From the NCBI GenBank assembly GCA_001692895.1, contig KV748179.1, forward strand, positions 2,356,001 through 2,420,000: a stretch of DNA of 64,000 nt. The letters run 5' to 3'. Shown piece by piece: positions 21,998 to 33,999 of the stretch (its first letter is position 1; the number at the start of each line of letters is the position of its first letter). The position numbers were made by a program, and so were the translations under genes. The notes under the pieces are model-generated. The model was not told the DNA's origin and made no database searches. It worked only from the letters and a program-made list of their open reading frames with translations. Origin of the DNA: Cenococcum geophilum 1.58 (taxonomy: Eukaryota > Ascomycota > Dothideomycetes > Gloniales > Gloniaceae).

Positions 21998-22342
21998 GAT
22001 AAGAAGTCTTGCAAACTCGAAAGTTGTGTGCTCGAGCAGTAAGACCTTTCTACTCTTTCCCAGCTCCAGCTCTTTCCGCAGTTTACGTGGCTGCGCGATG
22101 TGATAGAGGGCGTCCGAGGAGAAGGAAGTGTTGGCGCAGGAGAGGGTGTCCCCGAGGTATCTTGTAGGTGGAATAGGTTAGTGTAAGGGGCCACAAAATC
22201 CTTTTACTTGGCCTTGTCTTAGGTGAATAGTGGCTTACTTTTCGTTCTTCAACCGGTGGAGGACAATGCGGTTCTGTAGGAGAAAGTTGTATGCGGCAAA
22301 TGGAAGGGACCAAGCTACCGTGACAGTGGCTAGCATGGGCAT
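21998..22342 (-). pseudogene. MAPEG-like protein remnant
   Basis: A start at 22342 gives a hydrophobic helix and a basic loop (LATVTVAWSLPFAAYNFLLQ, then RIVLHRLKNEK). A GTAAGC donor at 22238 and an ACAAG acceptor (intron 22161-22238, 78 bp) join it in frame to YLGDTL and a short variable loop. This layout resembles the first helix and loop of fungal MAPEG-domain proteins (membrane glutathione-metabolism family). The R-S-H-x-N segment expected next is found only in another frame (RSHVNCG near 22095), so the copy looks frameshifted. The family call rests on pattern memory and is tentative. Confidence 0.35.
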
Positions 22343-22907
22343 TGGGACACCGATGCCAATTTTATGACATTTATGTTAGAAGCTCGATTAGTCGGTGGGA
22401 TGTGAGAATGTTGTAAGGGCCGATCAAGTATTGATTTTTACGTAGAAAAATGAGCTATTGATACAGAATGAAATTTGAGAGGGCTGAGGAGGGATGAGAC
22501 GGGGCATGAGGGCCTCGGAATATACTGCGGAACGGCTGATAAATAGAAGGTGAACCTCCGAACAATTCGATGATGTTATTGATGTCATGGTGCGAATTAG
22601 GAAATCGTTCGTGGGTAGACGGGCGTCGGACGAAGAATGCGTAACTACGCCTCAAGCGATGATCTCCTGGTGACGTGCATCGTGAGGTGACAGGGATGGA
22701 AAAGAACATCTTTAGGAGGCAAGTTAATAACTAACATTATCCGACGTACTGAGAATGAAGCAAACTTGAAAACGCCGTATCAATGCATTCCCGAAGTCAC
22801 AAAATAGAAAAGCATGTCAAATCAACATACCCGAAAAGTCAACCCACCAACGCCGCCGCTCGAATGCTAGTTGATCCCCCAATATGAGTGTGTAAAATTT
22901 TAAATGC
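22343..22907. other. intergenic, 3' flank of POL2
   Basis: No supported gene. The frame at 22455-22709 on the minus strand has no family resemblance. Confidence 0.5.
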
Positions 22908-25900
22908 CTAAAATCCCTCCACACACTCCGTTACTACAGCCTCCAACATAACTAACTGGAAAAACCTTGCCACATTCCCGTAGACCTTTAACCTACTTCT
23001 AATCTCCTCTCTCTTCTGCGTGCTTACCCACTCGCCTGCACACGCGCAATGCTCCATAAATTCATTCGTACGTAGCCTGCTACACTTCCCACACTTCAAG
23101 TCTTGTGTGCACCACTCCACAATCATCTTCTGAACATCTGTGACTAGATGCTCTTCGATGCGCAGCCTGTCATATGGAGTTTGACAGTTTTCGCATTTCC
23201 ATTTAGGTAGTGGCGGGTTAGGGTTGGCTGAATCAGATGGAGGTGCGGGAGGGGGCAACAGCTCAGCGGCACGGCAGAGATCTAGGTCGCGGACGGCAGT
23301 ACATTCGTCGCATACCAAGCCCCTTACACACAAACTAGCACTCGGATTGGCAAAGGTAGCCTCTGCGCTGAATTCGCGGATATCGAAGAGTGTGAGAAGT
23401 TCTTTTCTTAATAGGCGCGCCTCTAGCGTAATAGTTTTGTCGAGGCTTAGGACCTGAGTAAGGGACTTGACCAACTGGAGGACAGGATTTGTGAGAGGTA
23501 GGTGAGAGCCTGGAAGTTGAGGAAACACGTAGTCGGAAGCAAGGTCGGGATGGAGGAGCTCAGTGTGTTGACGGCGGAGGAAGGATGATACCTGTTTGTA
23601 AAGTGGCTTTGTGAAAGATTTGGGGAGGAATTGGGTAGCTTCTGTGGGGTCTATAGTAAGGGGTCGTAAGGGCAGTTGGGTTGCTCGTGGGGCTAAGCCG
23701 TCGATAGTGGGATGCTTGCGAGCGTGCATGAGATCGATAAATTCGACAACCCAGTCGTGGAAGACCGGTTGAAGGGGCGTTGGGAGAAAGGTAGCTAGCT
23801 GCCAGCACATTATAGTGTCAAGGGTCTGGTTCTCAGCCTCAACCACTTGTTGACATCCTTTCCCACCATAGTTGAACTCATCATACCAAGCAAGATAATC
23901 CCAGTATTCCTTGATCTCGAGATCTAGAAACTGGAAGAGTGGTTTTGCCTGAACAGTCTTCAGAATGTACTGACTATAGGCGTAGGCATTGCCTACTTCA
24001 GCTTTCGTGGTTTGAAGCAAGAGTCGACTTGCGCTTGCAAAGACGATATGTGAGCCGACTCGTCGAAAGTCCGTCATGAGCTGCTGTAATGCCTTGCGGG
24101 ACATCATCTGCACATAATAATGCAAAGAGCGATCGTAGAGGAAGGATCCTGGGCTCTCGACCCATCGAACCAAATGTTGGACCATCACATCGGCCATATA
24201 CGAACCCTTTTCAGCTTCATTCCACCACGCTTTTACCATCTCACGGAGTACAGTAATGCCAGCAGATGCAAACGCATTATCCGAGTAGATCACATTAGTT
24301 CCATCATTAGTTGCATCATAAGCTGGTGCGGCCGGGTTGAACGAGAACGAGTCTGATCCTTCAGCTTCATTAATGACAGATGAAGATAATATAGTGTTGA
24401 TGGCGAGGTTCCGTAGGATTAAGTCGATGCACACGGAAGAGTAGGTCCCTGGATTATTGACTGATGGCATTTCGACACCTTCTAGAGGTCCTAAAATATC
24501 GTCTTTCTCGTAGCCCGCATGATCCGGCTTCGGTCCGCCAGACCACCACAGAACTACCTTATCTTTCTGCAATCTCCTGGCATACGCGATATCGATGAGA
24601 AAGCGGGGATCATTGCTCTCAAGATTACACAAAGGAATATCGCCGTACCTAGCAAGTTCAACTAAGTGCGAAATCCATGAACCCAGATCGAGATAGTGAG
24701 TGACAAGTCGTTTCGCAATGAAAGATTGCCATCCAAGGGGAGGTAGCTGCTTGTCTGTTTCATCTGGCCGTAAGGGTAGAATAGGCAACTCTTTTAGGAT
24801 TGGAATCTCGTGGGAAAGCATCACGTGGTTCTGTGACTGGATTACTAGAATCAGGGGCTTTCCTTCCTCGTTCCTAATCTTCTTGACAGCGTCACCTATC
24901 TCGAGATGAGCTTTCCGTTTAGTCGTCACCTGGATAGTCCTAAAATGAATATCATTCTGGTACTCAAAGGATTCCTGCCAGGGGTTGCCGCCAGAGTCTT
25001 CCAAGCGCCGGGCGAACATATCCCTGTAGATCCGGTCGACATTCGGCAGACCTTGAGCGTCCTTCGACTTATTAAGGATGATGATGTGCGCGCGGTCCTT
25101 GGAAGTTGAAAACAGTGCGAAAATCTGCCGGTCGCCCGTGCTAACATGATAGAGATAGAGATAGCCGAGCGAGGCCTGGTTTAAATATGGCTGTTGTGAT
25201 GGCACTCGTCGAAGAGCAGAGAGGTCGAATCCTTGCTCAAGGCCTTTCCCTAAAACGCCTTTCTGAGTCTCATCAAACGTGCAAATGCTACCTAGCTCAA
25301 GTACCGCTCGAATGTTCAAAGGAACCTGCTTTTCATAGATCCCCTCGACACTTGGGTGATTGAATAATACGGAAAGTTTCTTTGCTTCACTAGAATAAAT
25401 CTGTTCGGGCATTTGAAGCTTAAAAAGGTGCACGGAGGGGTGACCGTTTGGTAGAGAATGGTTGATGACCTTTTCCACCCTACAGTCATCGATCGACACG
25501 TCTGGTAAGTCATCTCCCCTAAGATTGAGATATATCTGGCGAGGTACGATGACCTTCAGAGTGTGAATCTTCTTGTCAATCAAAACAAACGCTCGGACTT
25601 CACCAGGTGTTTCTGTTTCTCGAAGCTGTAGCAGCTGCCAGCTGCTTATGAACAGCTCGGCTTGGTTCCTGAAGTAGCTGCCAATAGCATCTGAGGCGTC
25701 AGTTTGCTTTTCTCCAAACAGCTGGCGGCGTCGTATCCGGGCCTGTTTTTGGATTTTCCATTTTTGCTTCTGATACCTGAGCCAACCCTTGTAATCTTCG
25801 GTGATCGAAGGCATCTTCGCCGGCAGACTCGCGTATGGATCGGTTTGTACTGGTACTGCGGGTTCAGGTGCCTTTCTCTTCTGGGCCATTTTGGTGACAA

Positions 25901-28900
25901 TCCCCTTCTTTGTCTGGGATAGTTGCGAAAACTTTGATGCTCCGAAGTCTTCCAGGTCAGCCACCCTGTTCCCCAGAGTATTTGTGTCAACATCGGCTAG
26001 AGTCTTCTTGTCGAACATATCCGTCATTTTCTTCTGCTTGAACACATCATCCTTAATTCTGATTCTCCGATCTAACCAATCTGGATGCGGTACTCTCGGG
26101 ACTGGATTCCGGACCTTCTGAAGAGCAGCTGGGATAGTGATGAGCTTCTGTATAACAGACCCTAAACGTTCCATGTAATAACCCCAATCGATAACGGTTC
26201 GGGGATCCATATCGCCTGGGTCTTCTCGCAGCCATTTTCGGAGGAAATGTCTTTTCACTGACTCTTCTGCAGAGAATATTGCAACAGGTATAGCACGCTC
26301 TGTTACGGGGGCATTTTTCGGTCGTGAGGAAATAATGTATTTGCAGTTTAAGCCTTTGTCCTTGACCATCTGCTCGCCAAGAAACTCTGCCAGACGCTTT
26401 GCTGTGGTGATGGCGGTGGACTTTTGTGCTCCATACTCCTCAAGTGTTTTCGCCATGCTCTTGTTCTCGCAAATTAGATCGATAAGCTCTTCGTCTGCCA
26501 GTGTAGAACCATGCTGGTCGAGCACGTCAAGCCATCGGTTAGCCACCTTTGCAACCGATGCGTAGGTCTCCGTGAGTGTTGAGCCCTCGAGGAAGAACTT
26601 AAAGATCTGAGTCTGGAATATCTTGATGAGTTTCAGTTCTCCTCGACGTTTCACCTCGAAACCCTTCAACTCAGCCAAGCTACCGTCATGGTTAAAAACT
26701 GCGTAACGCTTCTTTAAGTTCTTGTCTTCTTCCTTCGATGTAGGCAGAATCATAGCTTTATACGGACCGTCAACCTCGAAGAAGATCGTATTGTCACTGT
26801 GTGTCTCATATCGGAATGTTACAGGATCCACTAGCGTCTGATACTGGTGATTGGTAAACTTCGCATGAACGAGGTGGTTTAACATGACGCAGGGGTAGGA
26901 AATAGCAACCTTCTTGCCATTCTTCAGCTTGAAGGCAAAGTTCTCCGGAAATGTTGCGGGCAAGATGCACCAGATACCGTCGGTATCTAGCTCAAGCGGC
27001 CGGCCAATCCTCTCAACGAGCTGACGAGCCATCTGAATAATTCTGGCTCCAGTCAGGCAAGTTACACCCGCCATTTCCATAGAGTACCAGCGAGATCCTT
27101 TACGCATGACGTATCCGTAGAAACTGTTCAGGATGACTTTGTGCGCTAGCTGCAGCGAATCAAAAAGCACGATCATCTTCTTTGCCTCGTCGACCTCTGC
27201 TGCAGGCGCTCCGGCAGCTTTTAGTGCGTCTGTCTTACCTTTCCAGACTTTCTGTTTACCTTTGAAATCGTATCTACGGTCTCGGAAGTCCTTCACGGTA
27301 TCGACGTAGAATGGATTCTCTCGTTGACAGATGATGGCTTCTCGTTCAATGGTTTTCGCGTCATGAATCTTGTGGTAGATCTTCTTGCTGTAATCCTGCA
27401 ATCTCTTCTTTACCAGATTGGCTTGTTCATCGGTAGACAATTCCTGGAATGATCGGGTGGGGCTGTTGGGGTATTTTCCAGGGAATCGCTCATTCTCCAA
27501 GGCATGTCGAATCATGTTGTATTCATCCCTCTTAGCAGGCAGAAATTCACCTCTCCAAGACCAAGGCATCCTTCGATCGCAGGTCTTTCCCGGTCTGTTG
27601 AAGTCGCAAGCAGCACAGTCTGATTCCTGGATCATTGAGTCTGGCTGGAGTCGATTCGTGGTCATGATGTTTGGATACATAGAAGCGACATCTAAATGAT
27701 ATATTGATGGCCTCTCATTCCTGTTAGGAGTGTTCTTGAGTTGCATCAGTTTCTCGGTAATCTGTTCTTTGACTTCTTCGTAGTTTGTCACATCCTCGAT
27801 GGCTTTTTTTTCTTCAACGACAATGCTGAATTTAAGCGCAGCATCGAGATCGGCTACTAGTTCATCGATAGCACTGGTGTCTAGGGCAAAGTTGCAAGGA
27901 ATGTCGCTCCGGAAGACACCAGCTTCGATACTTTCAACGTGGCCACCTACGTAGGTCTCGGACTCTAGCAGATGACCATCCCAGAAGGCCTCCTTTGGCG
28001 CTTGGTGCTTGTTCGGCAGTACAATTCCTTTTTGGTAGGCTTGTACCATGAGCAACATCTCACATAAAGTACCAGTACCTTTTCGCAGAACGTCATCTGG
28101 TCCTAGTGGAATGATAGTACATAGCGAGAAAATGAAAGGGTGCACATATTTCATGTACAGGTAGTACGTCGCAACAGCATCTGAAACAGAGTACTCTGCA
28201 AGTGTTTGGGGTCGTTCGCTCGCGTATCTATGTATTGTCAGAATTGGAACTACCTTTTACTCGTGTTACTTACGGTGTCATAAGTTCCGGGTCTAATTCG
28301 TCAGGATCGTAACCTAGTTTGGCTACTGTGACTGCTTTCAAGCCTCGACTTCCTTGCGGCAGGTAACTATCTCGGTTGACCCAGGCAAAGGCATCCATAT
28401 GAGCACAATAGTCTGACCGATAAATATCTTCGCTGTTCTTCCGAAACCCGATCTCCTGGTACATGTCGAGGCCTAAAACGCTTGCTCGAGCTTCTACGAA
28501 TGGCCAATCGAAGAAGTCTCCGTTGTATGTCACAATAACTGTTGGCCTTGCCTCTTTTATATGCTCGAAGAAGCGTTCCAGAACGGCTTTTTCATCCGGC
28601 TCGTTAAAAATGATAAAGGGACCCTCGTATTCCGGCTTGGGCGTATAATCGAAATCTGAGATGTCCTCCGAGACAATTTCTCGATTGGTGATGAGAAATC
28701 CTTGGCCGTCGATCATATAGGATATCATCATGATCTGATCGATTACAGCGTCCGGAAACTTTAGAGGCAGTTTTGTTGTCTCAATATCGTAAGCCATTAC
28801 AACAGGATCTGCACGCTGCAGTCGTTCTTCTATACAAGTCAAGGAGACAACTCCGTGCTTTGCCTCTACTGTGTACCACTTCCCGATCCGGATATCTACG

Positions 28901-29805
28901 TATTTGTCAGAGTCAGAAACATGGCAAATTTGGTTAACTCGCCTTTATCAATCGCAACTCTAACATGGTAAGGAACATCGTACTCTCGGATATCAACAAT
29001 GAAATCACTCGCATCTACAATGGCATTAGGTCGTTTATAGTAATCTTGGTCGTCATCAAAAACATCAAAGCCGGCATTGGCGCTGTCCCAATTATTAGTG
29101 AGAGTCCTTACCCATACAAATTAGCCCCAGCTTACCTAGCCACTTCCGCATATGTATCCATAGCATTCATCTTCTTCCTATTCTTCTCTGCAAGTGGCAT
29201 GATGACCTTGCGCACTCCTAGCAGATCCCCTACATTCGCAAACGAGAGCTTCAAAAGCGTTCTTCGGTACCCCAGGAGGTGGTTTGGCTATGCACATCAG
29301 TATCTCAACCTTAGCGCTCACAAAGACGCGTGTCAATTCTCACCATCTGCAAATCCTCCTTTTCAACCTTCTTCACCCCCTTAATTAAACCTTCAAAAGC
29401 CCGCCGACACCACTCCTCAGCCTCAGGTTCTTTCCCCCTCTTTACAGCGACCAGGAAATACGGATCATATTCCACCGTCGCCTTAAACGTGCCTCCGTCT
29501 TCCTCGATGAAGTAATAATCTACTCCAGCTCGGCCCCCAGGCACGTTCTCATCCTCAACAGACGTCGAGTGCATATTGCATAGCCAGCCTACCTTCTTCT
29601 TGCCGGCATCGTACCGTGCGAAGCCCATGGCCTCATCAATGCGGTGCGCGAGGCGTGTTGACTCGAGCTTCTCATGTTGCGATGTTGCTTCCGTGCTACG
29701 GAGGGACGAAGCGTCGATAGTTTTGAGCTTGCGCGGTCCGCTATAGGAGGTTTGGCCATGCTTGCCTACGCGACGGTAGGGCTGGCCGGCCCGGCGGGGC
29801 GCCAT
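22908..29805 (-). CDS. POL2: DNA polymerase epsilon catalytic subunit A
   Basis: Leading-strand replicative polymerase with proofreading, acting in the nucleus. Five exons (29805-29344, 29287-29136, 29082-28943, 28895-28274, 28227-22908) give 2231 residues, normal for fungi. Exonuclease motifs: [16 protein letters not shown] and [11 protein letters not shown]. Polymerase motifs: [34 protein letters not shown]. The inactive second polymerase-exonuclease half follows. Two C-terminal Cys clusters bind metal: [13 protein letters not shown] with CENC, and [20 protein letters not shown]. Introns are 56, 53, 47 and 46 bp. The third starts GCGAGT, a GC-AG intron, and is required to restore the conserved [14 protein letters not shown]. 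It diverges from COX20 with about 360 bp between start codons. Confidence 0.97.
28896..28942 (-). other. GC-AG intron of POL2
   Basis: The donor reads AAAG|GCGAGT and the acceptor ACGTAG|AT. A CTGACAAA branch-like site precedes the acceptor. No GT donor nearby preserves the frame and the conserved sequence. Confidence 0.8.
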
Positions 29806-30166
29806 GGTAAAGGAGCGTGAGGGAAGCGGCGGCTGAGGGCTAGGACGAGGCAGCTCAGGAAATCTACGTTAAGTTTTTAAGGGGTCATTTGGCTTGCAGG
29901 CAGAATTAAGGCCTCCGAGACACCGGGGAAGCGGTTTGAGAGTGTTGTAGTGAAGAATTGGTGCATGGGGTTGTTAGCCCTGGTGTGGAATGAAATGGGT
30001 GTTGACACGCTTTCGCGACTTTTCTTGGCGCGTCTCGGTGACGGCAGAACTAGCTCCGAAAATTATACATCGACTTCTCGTCTAATATTCGTGGACATCA
30101 CCATTTAATGAATAATTTCCACCCACCCCCCCTCCTCCTTTTATACAATCTGCGCTAATTCTCGCA
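29806..30166. promoter_or_regulatory. divergent promoter region between POL2 and COX20
   Basis: The 361-bp interval separates the two start codons, so both promoters must lie here or overlap it. There is no clear TATA box. The COX20 side has CT-rich stretches (30120-30140) typical of fungal promoters. Confidence 0.5.
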
Positions 30167-30803
30167 ATGGCTGATGATACGAGGCAATCACAATCTTCAA
30201 GAACGCCTTCTGAAGGCGCGACTCTGCCTCGGCCACGAGAACCCGCAAATATCATGCCCGGCGGAACGGCCAATACCGCTGGCGGCACGCCAGTAGATTT
30301 CACAATCGGTGACGCGGTCAAGTCGATTAAATTAGAGGATTTCAAAACAATACACCAGAAACCCTGTGCACGGGATGGGCTGCTGACGGGAATCGGGAGC
30401 GGCTTTGCTGTGGGTGGTATTGCCGCTGTGTTAGGGAGTATGCAATTCCCACTTTTAGCCTCGGTCTTCAAGGGCTCGAGTAGCAGAGACTGTTTCCGAT
30501 GGCTAAATTTGTGTTGCGCATTCAGGACCCGTGTGGAAGGCTGCAAACTTCGCAGTCGCAGGATTCTGTTTAAGCTCCCTCGGCGCATACCAGTATTGCC
30601 AATATCGGCGGGGTATTGAGAAAGCAGGCATGAAGCGGGCTATTGAAATTATGGACAGGAAGAAAGCCGATATACTAGCGAAGAGAGAAGTTAGGAGAAA
30701 AGCAAAGGAGGAAGCAGATCGGTTGGAGAAAGAGCGAAGGAGGGAGGAGGAACGGAGAAGAAGCTGGAAGTTTTGGCTGGAGAAGAACTTAAAGTTTTGG
30801 TAG
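30167..30803 (+). CDS. COX20: cytochrome c oxidase assembly protein COX20
   Basis: An inner-membrane chaperone for Cox2 in complex IV assembly. Exons 30167-30437 and 30526-30803 join in frame over an 88-bp GT-AG intron and give 182 residues. The first helix (GLLTGIGSGFAVGGIAAVLG) ends at the splice site, and the second begins after RPVWKAANFAVAGFCLSSLG. This pair of short membrane helices, then YCQYRR and a long charged coiled-coil tail, is the Cox20/FAM36A layout. The N-terminus is polar and Pro-rich. If the intron is not removed, the frame ends at 30619 without the second helix. Confidence 0.9.
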
Positions 30804-31215
30804 TGATACGGAAAAACTGGTTAAAGCGAGTGGTAAATTGTATGATTATACATGTCTGAATAGAATACTGTAAGGTATGAGAGCCGGTGATCCTACAATC
30901 GGCTGATAATCCGCTCGATACTATACAGAATCGCGTGAACAACTCCTGAGCCGTATCTTGAACGAATACCATATGAACGCCCTCTGGACTCAGTCTGATA
31001 CACACTTTCCATACTCCAGTGGATATCCCTTTCCCGATCGACAAGTGGAGGTATCCAAACTCCTTAACCACCAGAAACTCTCAAGAAATGCTTGCCACAC
31101 AAATAAGTAGCCAAGTTTCTCCCCTAACTCCGCATATATCAATTGTAATCGTGGTCCATTTTTCGTAGTGCTCGTAACCCGTTCCTAATACAGTCCTAGG
31201 ATCAATAAAACCCGC
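30804..31215. other. intergenic, convergent 3' ends
   Basis: The space between the COX20 stop and the stop of the minus-strand gene at 31216. No coding feature is supported. Confidence 0.5.
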
Positions 31216-32133
31216 TCAGGCAAATCTAACAACCCGCTCAATGCTATCTTTTCCATCTTTTGCGCCAGAACTGGTACCATCAACTCCTCCAACACCTCCC
31301 CTACGTCTGTCGCTCCTCTTCTGTCTTGCCTCTTTCGCTTCTCGCGCGCGCCATTCCATCACCTGCTGCTTCCTCCGCTGTGCACGTGCATAAGCTAGTG
31401 CGGGAGTCGGTTTAAATCCAATACCGTTAATGCCGGTGCCGTCGTCATCCGGATCTTGTGAAGGATCAACAAGGTGGCCTGTTATTTCACTGTCCTGCCA
31501 CGTGAGGGCCGTGAGTGGAGGAGACGGTGACTTCATGCGGGATCGAGGATACGGGCGAGGTTTTGGCATTGTATGAGACGAAGGTGAAGCGTGGCTTGGC
31601 GGAATTGGAGACGATGATAGTCCTTCAGCTGCCATAGCAAGTGTGGTCGTGGTAGACGAAAAGGAACTCTGCAGCGTCTCCGGAATTTCCGGCGCGTCGC
31701 TATAAGAGTACACTCCGCCCGCACCTATTATTTCACCCTGAGCAGCCGCTGACTGAGCTCCACGTACCGGAGTATCTTGGAATCCTTCCAGTGCTGCCCC
31801 CGGACGGTTGTGTATAGTATCACTGCGTTTTGCGCGCTTCCGCACTTCCGGCGTAGCGTCTCCTGCCTCGAAATCTAGTCTTGGTATTGTTCCTTTAATT
31901 TTTAAGTCCCGGAGCTGGTCTGCAACTGTGCTGCGCGGACTATTTTCTCCGGGAACTGGGGTTGGAGCGGGCGAGGATGTATTGAGGCGCGGGGCGAACG
32001 GTGGCATCGCTGTTGCTGTGTTAGCGGGGTCTGAAGCATCGCGTTTGCGCTTTGGCGACGGGCTCATCGTCGAGATGGCCGTTTGTGGCATTTTTGTCTC
32101 GCGCATAGGGGAGGCGGGGGGAGTGACAAACAA
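31216..32133 (-). CDS. conserved fungal protein of unknown function, disordered
   Basis: An intronless 305-residue frame rich in Ser, Pro and Thr with several SP and TP sites, likely disordered over its first 200 residues. An early basic stretch (SPKRKRDA, residues about 26-33) could be a nuclear signal. The most ordered-looking part is C-terminal: LTWQDSEITGHLVDPSQDPD, then GIGFKPTPALAYARAQRRKQ and a basic helix. This tail has the look of a conserved filamentous-fungal motif, but I cannot name the family. Phosphoregulation is an inference from the SP/TP density only. Confidence 0.75.
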   Translation of the reverse strand: MFVTPPASPMRETKMPQTAISTMSPSPKRKRDASDPANTATAMPPFAPRLNTSSPAPTPVPGENSPRSTVADQLRDLKIKGTIPRLDFEAGDATPEVRKRAKRSDTIHNRPGAALEGFQDTPVRGAQSAAAQGEIIGAGGVYSYSDAPEIPETLQSSFSSTTTTLAMAAEGLSSSPIPPSHASPSSHTMPKPRPYPRSRMKSPSPPLTALTWQDSEITGHLVDPSQDPDDDGTGINGIGFKPTPALAYARAQRRKQQVMEWRAREAKEARQKRSDRRRGGVGGVDGTSSGAKDGKDSIERVVRFA

Positions 32134-32235
32134 TACAAATGCGAAATAATGATGAGCTGTGTGCGCTGTGGTTGCTTTTTGTGGGTGGGTTGGGCTAGAC
32201 CCTGGTTTGTTGATGATTGCCGCTTGGGTGGAGCT

Positions 32236-32382
32236 ACAAGGGGGTGAATGAGCGGGTTGGCCGCCCTCCCTGCAAGTTTTGGTGGCATTATAACCATATC
32301 GGCAGCATTTTAGTGGGATGCTACTATAATGCCACCAAAACTTGCAGGGAGGGCGGCCAGCCCGCTCATGTCACCCCCTTGT
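32236..32382. repeat. fold-back hairpin with 57-bp arms
   Basis: Arm 32236-32292 is the reverse complement of 32325-32382 with one indel and about one mismatch; the loop is about 32 bp. The core GCAAGTTTTGGTGGCATTAT is exact in both arms. It lies between two minus-strand genes, about 100 bp upstream of the one at 31216-32133 and 125 bp downstream of the PARG-like gene. It may be a young MITE or a DNA-level fold-back; no target duplication was found. Confidence 0.85.
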
Positions 32383-32506
32383 ATTAGTAGCTTTTGCTGC
32401 AGCCTGTGCACGTAGGGCTGACGCCTAACATCCTGAGGCATTACGAAGTTACATCCTCTGGGTTTGGCAAAAGACGCTAGGGAAGGGCTCGATCGACAAC
32501 ATCTCC

Positions 32507-33421
32507 TCAAACGACAACTCCATTCAGGGTCCTGTAGAATATACCATAGTTCCCATTCCCTTCCTTTCCACCATTCCTAACATTGTCCAAGACAGCAAAC
32601 GCCATTTGCTCCCACCATCCTCCCTCAAACTCCTTCTCATGAAACACCTCCAAGAAACACTGCGCAACGTCTTTAGGAGGGTTTCTGAACGCTCCGCACC
32701 CGAGTGCCCCTAAGACCAGCTTTGTATGGCCGTTCCGCGCCGCAATTCTTAAGATTAGACGGATCTTGTCCTTCATCAACTGTCTATCAGAATTATGCTG
32801 GTATGTCAGGTGCCCTGAAAGTTTTGGTGTTCGTTGAGCTGCCACTGTGATCGCGGATGTGACAGGAAGGTCTTCTGCTGGAGTTTCACCGCATAGAAGG
32901 CCATGTCCCCTAGAAAGGGCGTCACGAATGATGATGACGGTGGGAGAATAAATGCCGCTGAGGGGCGGAATTGGGTAGAAGTCGTCCTTCAAAGTCAGGT
33001 AGAGAGATGAACGGTAGCATAAAGCCTCTTCTTGAGCAAGAGCACCATTGAGCCATCCGCCACCGGGATGCCGCTCACTGGCTAAATTCAGAATTGCCAC
33101 AGGCTTTTCCTTTGCAGCGGACGTGGTATCTGGCTGCAGTATTATTGCAGTATCAAATGTGTCTTGATCAAAGACTTGGATGCGGGTCCCTTTTTGAGTA
33201 GGCTTGCCCGCCTCTTCTGGAAGTTCGAATTTGGGACATGCCTCCGGATCGAGGGGCTCCAGATCTTCGAGGCTGCAGAGTGTGGAGGTTGTGGTATCGC
33301 GTTTTAACTGGCATAAGACATCTGGAAGAAGCTCTTTCGTTTCTTGAGCAGCTATTCTGAGTTCTGCTCTGCGCCCGACTGCTTTATGCGATGCCATGTT
33401 GAATAGAGAATGCGCTGTCAT
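32507..33421 (-). CDS. PARG-like macrodomain protein (microbial-type poly(ADP-ribose) glycohydrolase, DUF2263/TIGR02452)
   Basis: A 304-residue intronless frame. The N-terminal half matches the microbial PARG N-terminal domain (RRAELRIAAQET). The macrodomain follows with ILNLASERHPGGGWLNG and ALAQEEALCYRSSLY; the GGG and QEE residues are those that hold and hydrolyse ADP-ribose in bacterial-type PARG. LGALGCGAFRNPPKDVAQ is the second conserved loop. The likely role is removal of ADP-ribose from proteins, or metabolism of ADP-ribose; the substrate is not known. An internal Met (MASHKAV, residue 9) is an equally good start. Confidence 0.88.
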   Translation of the reverse strand: MTAHSLFNMASHKAVGRRAELRIAAQETKELLPDVLCQLKRDTTTSTLCSLEDLEPLDPEACPKFELPEEAGKPTQKGTRIQVFDQDTFDTAIILQPDTTSAAKEKPVAILNLASERHPGGGWLNGALAQEEALCYRSSLYLTLKDDFYPIPPLSGIYSPTVIIIRDALSRGHGLLCGETPAEDLPVTSAITVAAQRTPKLSGHLTYQHNSDRQLMKDKIRLILRIAARNGHTKLVLGALGCGAFRNPPKDVAQCFLEVFHEKEFEGGWWEQMAFAVLDNVRNGGKEGNGNYGIFYRTLNGVVV

Positions 33422-33999
33422 TGATTAATGGGGTTCACGTTGAGCTATATACCGGTAGAAGCGTCTCTGAATGCGCCCGGTGTAATTAGGTAGTCTGAGT
33501 CACATCTTGAGCGTTCAATCAGTCATTTGCTTGGCGTGGGGATTGTGTGAAGGCTGAAGGCAGATGCGGAGAGCATGGAACGTGCCTCGCTAGTGACATT
33601 GCTGTGTCCTTTTCAACATTGTATTTATCTCCACAAGCCAACAACTACCCAGATCCACCATGTTGCATTTAAATTTCCTCACGGAGTAGTTATGAAGCGA
33701 CAATGTAAGTGCTGTGGCCAATCTGCTGACAACGGAGATTTTCACTAAGATCTTGCCCGCTCTATCCGTTCATCGTACCTGTGAAGATGCTCGCGAAGCA
33801 TCTCTTCCGGAAACTAAACAAGCCTAAGTTGTTGGATGTATCGAGTGAAGATGTCAATCGCAATCATCTTCTGCCACTATGTCGCTATGCCGCTGAAGGC
33901 TTGCAATATCAAACCCCACTAAGTCCGGCGCTTCTATTGAAGAATAGGGCTCAACCCAATAGGTTCCGCTAATGCTTTCGGACTAAGCATATTCTCTTA
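33422..33999. other. intergenic
   Basis: No supported gene. The 63-residue frame at 33781-33972 has no recognisable features. Confidence 0.45.

Noticed and set aside
23224-27699. Plus-strand frames within POL2
   Set aside because: Antisense shadows of a highly conserved gene.
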